Assembly (NCBI GenBank): GCA_946803715.1
Contig: CAMPET010000296.1
Span: forward strand, 60,993-85,450
Source: Beroe ovata
Taxonomy: Eukaryota; Ctenophora; Nuda; Beroida; Beroidae
Direction of reading: 5' to 3'
Length of the DNA stretch: 24,458 nt
Of this stretch, positions 19,184-24,458 are shown piece after piece. The stretch's first letter is position 1; the number at the start of each line of letters is the position of its first letter. The position numbers and the translations under genes were made by a program. The notes under the pieces were generated by a model. It searched no databases, was not told the DNA's origin, and worked only from the letters and a program-made list of their open reading frames with translations.

Positions 19184-19610
19184 TCGACTGGAGCTCCCAG
19201 CCTTTCGTGATGTGAACATTACAATTTGAGAATTTCATCGCGTGGGAAGATATTTTGGCAACTTCATCTTGTTTGTGCTCGGCAGGCGGTGGGCGACAGG
19301 AAATTCAACACTTTCGTTCATCGATCGTGTTCCTGCGCTGCGTGACCAAAACACTCCGTGTTTTTTTACGACTTTTTTGTAGGATTTTACCCTACCGTCG
19401 GTGCGCGCGATTTTCAATCCGCCAGGGATAAAATCCCGCCAGCAAGGGTAGGGTGAAATCCTACAAACGACTTTTTAGATCACCGAATAAATATTAATAA
19501 GGGGCGCGCCGCGCAATGTGTGCTCATGGCACAGTTGTCGATCGATGCAATGATAGACCCGGCCCTCAGCCCTGCCAATCGCCAGACAAGTGCACAGTTG
19601 TCACTGACAA
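19184..19610. repeat. Exact duplicate of 13146-13572, with MITE
   Basis: Identical to 13146-13572 where compared (offset 6038), including the MITE (here 19377-19466) and its 9-bp duplications. Unlike the first copy it continues past the N position into CTGTGCACTTGTC, which makes an inverted repeat: GACAAGTGCACAGTTGTC (about 19585-19602) against its complement at about 19604-19622. Confidence 0.85.
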
Positions 19611-20234
19611 CTGTGCACTTGTCTGACAACTTGTCAGCTCACTATAGGCCAGTTTCGCGAAATCCGGACGCAGGAATCCGATGGTTCCTACCTCGGATGT
19701 GTCCGGTGCCGGCAGTGAAGTTGGAGTAGCCCCACTTCTACTTTGTATGAAGACTAGCTTATACAACATCTACTCGACCTAGTGTCCTTGTATTCCGAGC
19801 ACGTTTACCGCTGACACTACTGACCCAAGTGCTCTAAAAGTAGCCGAAGAATGGGTCCCGGTTAAGGTTGAGAGGGATGGAGTCGGCGATGGTGGCGAAG
19901 GCACCGGACACATCCGAGGTAGGAACCATCGGATGTGCCCGGCCTCCAGTATGGGATGGTGTCATGTGTCAGAGCGAGTCACATGATGACAGGAAACAAG
20001 CGGTAAGTAATGGTGTCAACAAAGAACCAGTGGGTAACATAACGGTTTCTCCTGCAGATCAAATGATAGGATCTATTAGCGATTTTGAAGGAGGCTCTCT
20101 AATGCTATCTCCTTACCAACAATAGTTAATGCTACGTTTAGAGTCTCCCGACCCGGCGTATGATATACTATATGCATGTTATTGTTACCTAATCAGCGTA
20201 AGGAAACATTCAAATCTCCCGACCTAGCGTCCAC
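19611..20234 (-). mobile_element. Degenerate foldback-MULE copy
   Basis: Contains a decayed transposase segment on the minus strand (region around 19799-20000, equivalent to the VPTSDV..GAF..IADSIPLN and FFGYF blocks of 15899-16244) and a non-coding core (about 20000-20190). The beginning of a minisatellite arm, AATCAGCGTAAGGAAACATT then CCGACCTAGCGTCC, is at 20192-20234 and is cut by an N. The segment 19733-19780 recurs inverted at 21060-21105. Confidence 0.6.
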
Positions 20235-20235
20235 N

Positions 20236-20528
20236 AAGTCCTCTCAAAGTAGCCGAAGAATGGGTCCAGGTTGTGAAATAAGGCGTAATATGACTTCAGC
20301 CAAAATAGCTATTTTAGTCAAATAGCTACTATTACAGTTGAGAGGGATGGAGTCGGCGGTGGTGGCGAAGGCACCGGACACATCCGAGGTAGGAATCATC
20401 GGATGTGCCTGGCCTCCAGTATGGGATGGTGTCATGTGACAGAGCGAGTCGCATGATGACAGGATACAAGCGGTAAGTAATGGTGTCAACAAAGAACCAG
20501 TGGGTCACATAACGGTCCCCTCATCTCT
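20236..20528 (-). mobile_element. Transposase fragment interrupted by a 67-bp insertion
   Basis: Another copy of the MULE transposase C-terminal region (PTSDVSGAFATTADSIPL on the minus strand). At 20271-20337 about 67 bp replace the six bases found in other copies. The insert contains the perfect 14-bp palindrome AAAATAGCTATTTT and breaks the frame. Bounded on the left by the N at 20235 and on the right by the inverted-repeat element at 20529. Confidence 0.6.
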
Positions 20529-20714
20529 CTAAACTGTGAAGCTCAGAATTCCGGAATTCTGGGTGGCCCAGCCTTGCAGATGTAAGCTGCGAGGGGTACG
20601 GTGGGCCGAAACCCCTCCGTTCTCTCTTGCCACCTGCTGATATTGAGATCCGCATCGCAGTTGACAAGAGAGGGCCTTACATCTGTAGGGTACCGCTGAT
20701 GATTCACAGTTTAG
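20529..20714. mobile_element. 186-bp candidate inverted-repeat element
   Basis: Starts CTAAACTGTGAA and ends TTCACAGTTTAG, perfect 12-bp inverted ends. A second internal inverted pair (GCAGATGTAAG and CTTACATCTGT) and an 18-bp perfect palindrome CAGAATTCCGGAATTCTG (20544-20561) lie inside. It interrupts the common MULE core sequence after CATAACGG. I see no clear target duplication, so whether it moved as a unit is uncertain. Confidence 0.45.
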
Positions 20715-20784
20715 ATTCTTCCTTCTCTTGTATTGTGTCAATTCTTCCTTCTTCTTGTATTCTTCCTTCTTTTTCCTTCTTTTN

Positions 20785-21655
20785 GGACGCTAGGTCGGCG
20801 GACGGTAGGTCGGCGGCAGCAAACCAGGGTGGACGCTAGGTCGGGAGATTCCCACAGGGTGGACGCTAGGTCGGGAGACTCCCACAGGGTGGACGCTAGG
20901 TCGGGAGATTTAAATGTTTCCTTACGCTGATAAGGTAAATCAGAATACAAGGACACTAGGTCGGGAAGCCTGATTAGAACGCTAACATGCAATGCGATTA
21001 GGCTATCAACTCCTGTGACCGAGTGGTCTGCACGGGTGCCTACACAGTATTCCATTACAACGAGTAGATGTTGTATAAGCTAGTCGTCATACAAAGTAGA
21101 AGTAGGACTGCTCCAACTGCACTGCATTGAGGAAGTTGTAGATGGTGGCGAAGGCACCGGACACATCCGAGGTAGGAACCATTTACCATCGGATGAGCCC
21201 GGCCTCCAGTATATGTATGGGATGGTGTCATGTGACAGAGCGAGTCACATGACAGGATACAAGCCGCAAGCGGTAAGTAATGGTGTCAACAAAGAACCAG
21301 TGGGTAACATAACGGTTTCTCCTGCGGATCAAATGATAGGATCTATTAGCGAATTTGAAGGAGGATCTCTAATGCTATCTCCTTACCAACAATAGTTAAT
21401 GCTACGTTTAGAGTCTCCCGACCCGGTGTATGATATACTTTATGCATGTTACCTAATCAGCGTAAGGAAACATTCATTTCTCCCGACCTAGCGTCCACCC
21501 TGTGGGAGTCTCCCGACCTAGCGTCCACCCCGTGGGAGTCTCCCGACCTAGCGTCCACCCTGTGGGAATCTCCCGACCTAGCGTCCACCCTGGTTTGCTG
21601 CCGCCGACCTACCGTCCGCCGACCTAGCGTCCACCGACCTAGCGTCCTATACCCG
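20785..21655. mobile_element. Foldback MULE with tandem-repeat inverted arms
   Basis: Left arm 20785-20937 and right arm about 21453-21655 are inverted copies. From the outside in, each reads 15-bp units (CCGACCTAGCGTCC type), the CAAACCAGGGTGG linker, three or four 30-bp units, then ATGTTTCCTTACGCTGATTA-like sequence at the inner edge. The core (20938-21452) carries a decayed piece of the same transposase region seen at 15899-16244. The left end is cut by the N at 20784; the right end is probably CCTATACCC at 21655, shared with the copy at 22904. Long repeat-built inverted arms around a MULE-related core recall the foldback elements of insects. Confidence 0.65.
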
Positions 21656-21695
21656 TTTGGCGCGCTCGTTAATTAACTTCCTCATTTTCTCTCAG

Positions 21696-22424
21696 GAGCG
21701 GTACCCGCCCCCTCTGGAAGATTTCATCTTCGTGTGTGACCGAGCTTACTCGGGAGATCAGATCCTAAACATGGAGCGTGTGTTGTGTGCTGAGTTGGAG
21801 TATGAAGTGTACATGCCGCTATCATACAGCTTCCTTAGGAGATATGGGAAATGTGTCAATGCTGACATGAAAATGTTGACCATCGGCAGGTAATTAGAGA
21901 ATTAGGTAATTAGGTAATTGGAGTGCAAACATTGGTTTGATACACCAGAATGTTTGATATGTTTGATTTCGAAACATCCCCCCCCCAGATATGTGTTGGA
22001 GCTTGCTCTACAGGAGTATGAGTACGTTACGTACAGACCATCCCTCCTCGCTGCTGCCGCTCTCTATTATTCCATGCAGAAAACAGGTTTGTTGCTTGTC
22101 CAGAGATTGATTCTATCCCGTTACTCTTATTGCAGATCTCTGCAATTATTGATTCACAATTTCCCGCCCAACATGCACTGAAAATTGGCGATTTCCCGCG
22201 AAAAGAAATGCTTGATCGCCACTCCCCCGCACGCAGGAAACACCGAATGGGACGCAACCTGTCAACATTACACAAACTACACCAAAACCGACCTCGACGA
22301 GCTGGTGTCAATGATGAACAAATCAGCGGTGTCAGCAGCGTCGAACAAGCACTGCAAGACGATTTACAAGAAATACTCGCATCCCGTCTTCTTCAAGGTC
22401 GCCCTCCTGCCACCTCTCCAATAG
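21696..22424 (+). CDS. CCNB3: Cyclin B3, C-terminal 159 aa in three exons (5' part missing)
   Basis: Mitotic/meiotic cyclin that activates CDK1. Exons: 21696-21889, 21989-22086, 22237-22424; GT-AG introns of 99 and 150 bp, phases join, TAG at 22422-22424. The first exon (after TTTTCTCTCAG) starts in the first cyclin box with PPPLEDFIFVCDRAYSGDQI and includes MPLSYSFLRRYGKCV. The second has RYVLELALQEYEYVTYRPS and LAAAALYYSM; the third has WDATCQHYTNYTKTDL and the B3-like end KYSHPVFFKVALLPPLQ. The PPxLEDFIFVCD and YSHxVFF signatures favour B3 over A or B types. The N-terminal region with destruction box and the start of the cyclin box is not in this contig; 41 bp upstream of the exon lies a foldback-MULE arm in the same orientation. 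The last intron has two E2F-like sites. Confidence 0.92.
22160..22203 (+). promoter_or_regulatory. Two E2F-like sites in the last cyclin B3 intron
   Basis: TTTCCCGCC at 22160-22168 and TTTCCCGCGAAA at 22192-22203 fit the E2F/DP consensus; the second is close to the fully symmetrical form. Location in an intron of a cell-cycle gene makes control by E2F or DREAM complexes plausible, but function is inferred only. Confidence 0.4.
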
Positions 22425-22428
22425 TCAA

Positions 22429-22466
22429 ACATGCCCCGCCCTTCGTTATAGGGGCGGGAACATGTC
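22429..22466 (+). other. GC-rich hairpin just after the cyclin B3 stop codon
   Basis: ACATG, CCCGCCC, a loop of about ten bases, GGGCGGG and CATGT can pair, giving a 7-bp GC stem extended by five more pairs across a small bulge. It starts five bases after the stop codon at 22422-22424, so it would be in the 3' UTR. Confidence 0.5.
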
Positions 22467-22805
22467 TTAGGTCAATATTATAATTCACGGTATGTGACTT
22501 AGTGCCCGGCTCAACTCAAATTGATAATAATTTCCGAAGCCAGAGCTTGGGCCAGATATCGGTTTGTGAGTATGCACATAGAATCCTGTGAGTAATTTCA
22601 GTATATGATTGGGATTACCAGCTCTTGAAATACGGTCTGCATCAGTTTAACTTGAGATAACTTGAATTCACTCTTTTATATCTCTTTCGCCTCCATTTCG
22701 AGTCGCAGCGTAAGTAAAGAGCTGGTTATCTGAGTGTACCTATCCGAGCCGACTGAATTGTACGACCCCATTTCATTCTTCCGATTCACCAACTTCGAAT
22801 TTGGG
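22467..22805. other. Cyclin B3 3' flank
   Basis: No exon, RNA gene or transposon recognised. It presumably contains the rest of the 3' UTR; I found no AATAAA close to the stop codon. Ends at an N at 22806. Confidence 0.4.
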
Positions 22806-22806
22806 N

Positions 22807-22904
22807 ACCCTGTGGGAGTCTCCCGACCTAGCGTCCACCCTGATTTGCTGCCGCCGACCTACCGTCCGCCGACCTAGCGTCCACCGACCTAGCGTCCTAT
22901 ACCC
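22807..22904 (+). repeat. Partial foldback-MULE arm
   Basis: One 30-bp unit and a partial one, the TTTGCTGCCG linker and three 15-bp units ending CCTATACCC, nearly identical to 21520-21655. The left end is cut by the N at 22806. The 216-bp direct repeat begins immediately after. Confidence 0.85.
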
Positions 22905-23120
22905 ACAATTAACATTGTACAATACCTACACACCTATTACACGCAAAGCACTTGATACATTCAATTCCAACGTACACGCGTGAAAGATCTTAATTCGATT
23001 TCCAATCGGCTGGGACGGATTTCCGTGTCATGGAGCAACCCATGCTTTTTCCGGACTCTGAACGACTCGGAAATCGCCTCGGTTTTTCAACACGGAATTC
23101 CGGGCGTGGAACACTACACT
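22905..23120. repeat. 216-bp direct repeat, copy 1
   Basis: Matches 24152-24367 with about seven substitutions and no length change (offset 1247). Contains CCAATCGGCTGGGACGGATT and CACGGAATTCCGGGCGTGGA. No coding potential recognised. The two copies flank the palindrome at 23323-23590, but an N at 23679 lies between them. Confidence 0.9.
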
Positions 23121-23322
23121 TATCAAAATTTCCGGGTATGTATGTAATCTCTGAAGCTGGGTGGAGTGCGTACTAGGCGTTACTGGGTGCGTTGCTAGCG
23201 TGCGTTGTTGAATTATGTTCGCTTCAATACAGAAGTTCACGCAAATGAATAGGATGCAATAGATCAAGTTAGAACGACGTAAGTTACACTGCGCAATAAA
23301 ATAACGTAAGTATATGCTACCA

Positions 23323-23590
23323 ATTTTTTCCAAAACCAAATGAGATTTGGGTGTTGTTGTCCGCAGCATCTGTGCGTTCTTGATTTTAAAGTCAATGATA
23401 TGAGAAAGAACGCGGCATTTGCGACAGACAGCCGCCACATCACGTGTAGAAACACTGTAGCTTTTTCTAGTGATGTGACCGCAGTCTGTCGCAAATGCCG
23501 CGTTCTTTCTCATATCATTGACTTTAAAATCAAGAACGCACAGATGCTGCGGACAACAACACCCAAATCTCATTTGGTTTTGGAAAAAAT
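23323..23590. mobile_element. 268-bp near-perfect palindrome (hairpin MITE or hairpin-RNA locus)
   Basis: Arms 23323-23443 and 23470-23590 (121 nt each) are reverse complements with only a few mismatches, all close to the centre. The 26-nt middle can pair further (TAGAAA with TTTCTA). Arms begin ATTTTTTCC and end GGAAAAAAT. Both strands therefore offer the same open frame (MRFGCCCPQHLCVLDFKV appears on each), which is a consequence of the symmetry, not evidence of a gene. I see no target-site duplication. Candidate origins are a foldback MITE or an inverted duplication; if transcribed it would form a long double-stranded hairpin. Confidence 0.85.
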
Positions 23591-23731
23591 ATCACTATTT
23601 TTCATTGATAGTAAATTCTAGTCATTTTTGAGAAAAGTACTAATTGGTCAATTATTCAATTAGCTAATTGGGTCCGAANAATTTGAATCATCGGGAGTTA
23701 ATTCCCAGACATCTTCCACAGTCACAGTCTA

Positions 23732-23775
23732 GAGTCTATATATAAGTAGTATGTGATGTGAGTCACATACTCGGT
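23732..23775 (+). promoter_or_regulatory. TATA-like box and symmetrical TCACATAC hairpin
   Basis: TATATATAAG (about 23736-23746) is followed by GTATGTGA, six bases, TCACATAC, a perfect 8-bp inverted repeat. A promoter is possible but there is no recognised gene downstream. Confidence 0.2.
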
Positions 23776-23995
23776 CCAGCTCACAACCTCAGTCCACCTC
23801 ACGTTGCAACAACCTCATTCCTACTAGCAACCTCGATCTCCACAGCCCCATATCCTCAATCTACATTCCACATAACAACCACCCACCACGTAACAACCTC
23901 AGTCCACGTAACAACAGCAATCCACGTAACAACTAACAACCTCAGTCTAGCTAAAAACCTTGTGTAACCACAACCTCGTTCTACCTCAAAACCGA
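23776..23995 (+). repeat. Imperfect AACAACCTCAGTCCACGT minisatellite
   Basis: Irregular units of about 18-23 bp with the theme AACAACCTC(A/G)(G/A)TCCAC run across 220 bp. The plus strand is strongly depleted in G. The Thr/Ser/His-rich frame at 23758-23967 is a product of this repeat. Confidence 0.6.
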
Positions 23996-24151
23996 TGAGT
24001 GACACACTGGTATCACTGCCGTCATATTTTCAGTCATTCATGAACATCTTGTTCCAACATATTCATATTGCTGTCAAAGCCACACTGACTTAACTCATGT
24101 CGATGAAGCACCTTGGGTCATGCTATGCGGCTGTTGGGCGTTTTCTGTGAT

Positions 24152-24367
24152 ACAATAAACATTGTACAATACCTACACACCTATTACACGCAAAGCACTT
24201 GATACATCCAATTCCAACCTACACGCGTGAAAGATCTTAATTCGATTTCCAATCGGCTGGGACGGATTTCCGTGTTATGGAGCAACCCATGCTTTTTCCG
24301 GACTCTGAACCACTCGGAAATCGCCTCGGTTTTTCCACACGGAATTCCGGGCGTGGAACACTACACT
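24152..24367. repeat. 216-bp direct repeat, copy 2
   Basis: Second copy of the 22905-23120 repeat, about 97 percent identical. Here it is followed by a different sequence (AAAATACATATCC) and is preceded by GTGATACAATAAAC instead of the minisatellite arm, so both edges are defined by comparison. Confidence 0.9.
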
Positions 24368-24375
24368 AAAATACA

Positions 24376-24410
24376 TATCCACTCCTCGGGCTAAAGCCCT
24401 CGTGTGGATA
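24376..24410. other. Perfect-ended hairpin beside the 216-bp repeat
   Basis: TATCCAC pairs with GTGGATA and, inside it, GGGCT pairs with AGCCC across an AA loop. It sits nine bases after the 216-bp repeat. Possibly the end of another inverted-repeat element continuing beyond the window. Confidence 0.45.
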
Positions 24411-24458
24411 AAGTAATATCAATTAAACTTTGTCAATTGCTGGCAAGTGAGGCAACTG

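Noticed and set aside
21478-21655. CRISPR-like array of 30-bp repeats
   Set aside because: Units are directly tandem with no unique spacers, copies occur in eukaryotic introns and in inverted pairs. It is a minisatellite arm of a transposon.
21446-21676. Repeat protein gene with SPDLASTLWE units
   Set aside because: The frame is open only because unit lengths are multiples of three; it lacks a supported start or partner exons, and the same array appears in other contexts.
23028-23573. 181-codon minus-strand ORF
   Set aside because: It crosses the palindrome and a dispersed repeat; the same peptide appears on both strands because of the symmetry.
22905-24367. LTR retrotransposon with 216-bp LTRs
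   Set aside because: No TG...CA ends, no primer-binding site or polypurine tract seen, and no gag or pol reading between the repeats.

Overview
The window is nuclear DNA of an animal, most likely an invertebrate and possibly an early-branching one. The genes are metazoan families (ELAC2-type long tRNase Z, ELO elongase, claudin-like tetraspan protein, BTB-BACK protein, DENND6, cyclin B3). Several are split by short GT-AG introns of about 77-281 bp whose phases join correctly. The rest is CA microsatellite, minisatellites and inverted-repeat DNA transposons. I cannot name the species.

Regions: 1-3930 has no recognisable gene, only a CA tract and a few possible regulatory palindromes. 3931-15714 is a compact block of five minus-strand genes: tRNase Z (uninterrupted ORF), ELO elongase (uninterrupted ORF, KKXX ER signal), a claudin/PMP22-like protein, a complete seven-exon BTB-BACK gene, and the last seven exons of DENND6. 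They serve unrelated cell functions (RNA processing, lipid synthesis, membrane contacts, ubiquitin adaptor-like, Rab exchange), so this is ordinary linkage and not an operon. 15715-24458 is a patchwork of short contigs joined by single Ns at 16321, 16687, 17694, 18074, 19183, 20235, 20784, 22806 and 23679 (another N at 13573). It holds repeated pieces of DENND6, the 3' half of a plus-strand cyclin B3 gene, an orphan C-terminal ORF, and many copies of one transposon family.

The most interesting part is that transposon family. Minus-strand fragments at 15899-16244 read as the C-terminal part of a Mutator-like (MULE) transposase. The element at 20785-21655 has a transposase-related core between inverted arms of about 150 bp. 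Each arm is built of 15-bp and 30-bp tandem units, the architecture of foldback-type MULEs. The same arm lies in introns of DENND6 and cyclin B3, in the same orientation relative to each gene. A separate 90-bp MITE at 13339-13428 has exact 9-bp flanking duplications, the size expected for MULEs. A 268-bp near-perfect palindrome lies at 23323-23590.

Several long identical or nearly identical duplications start or stop at single Ns (15082-16087 = 16688-17693; 13146-13572 = 19184-19610; 13574-13901 ~ 18855-19182). They look like unmerged haplotype or repeat contigs rather than real tandem genes, so the order of everything past 15715 should be treated as provisional.
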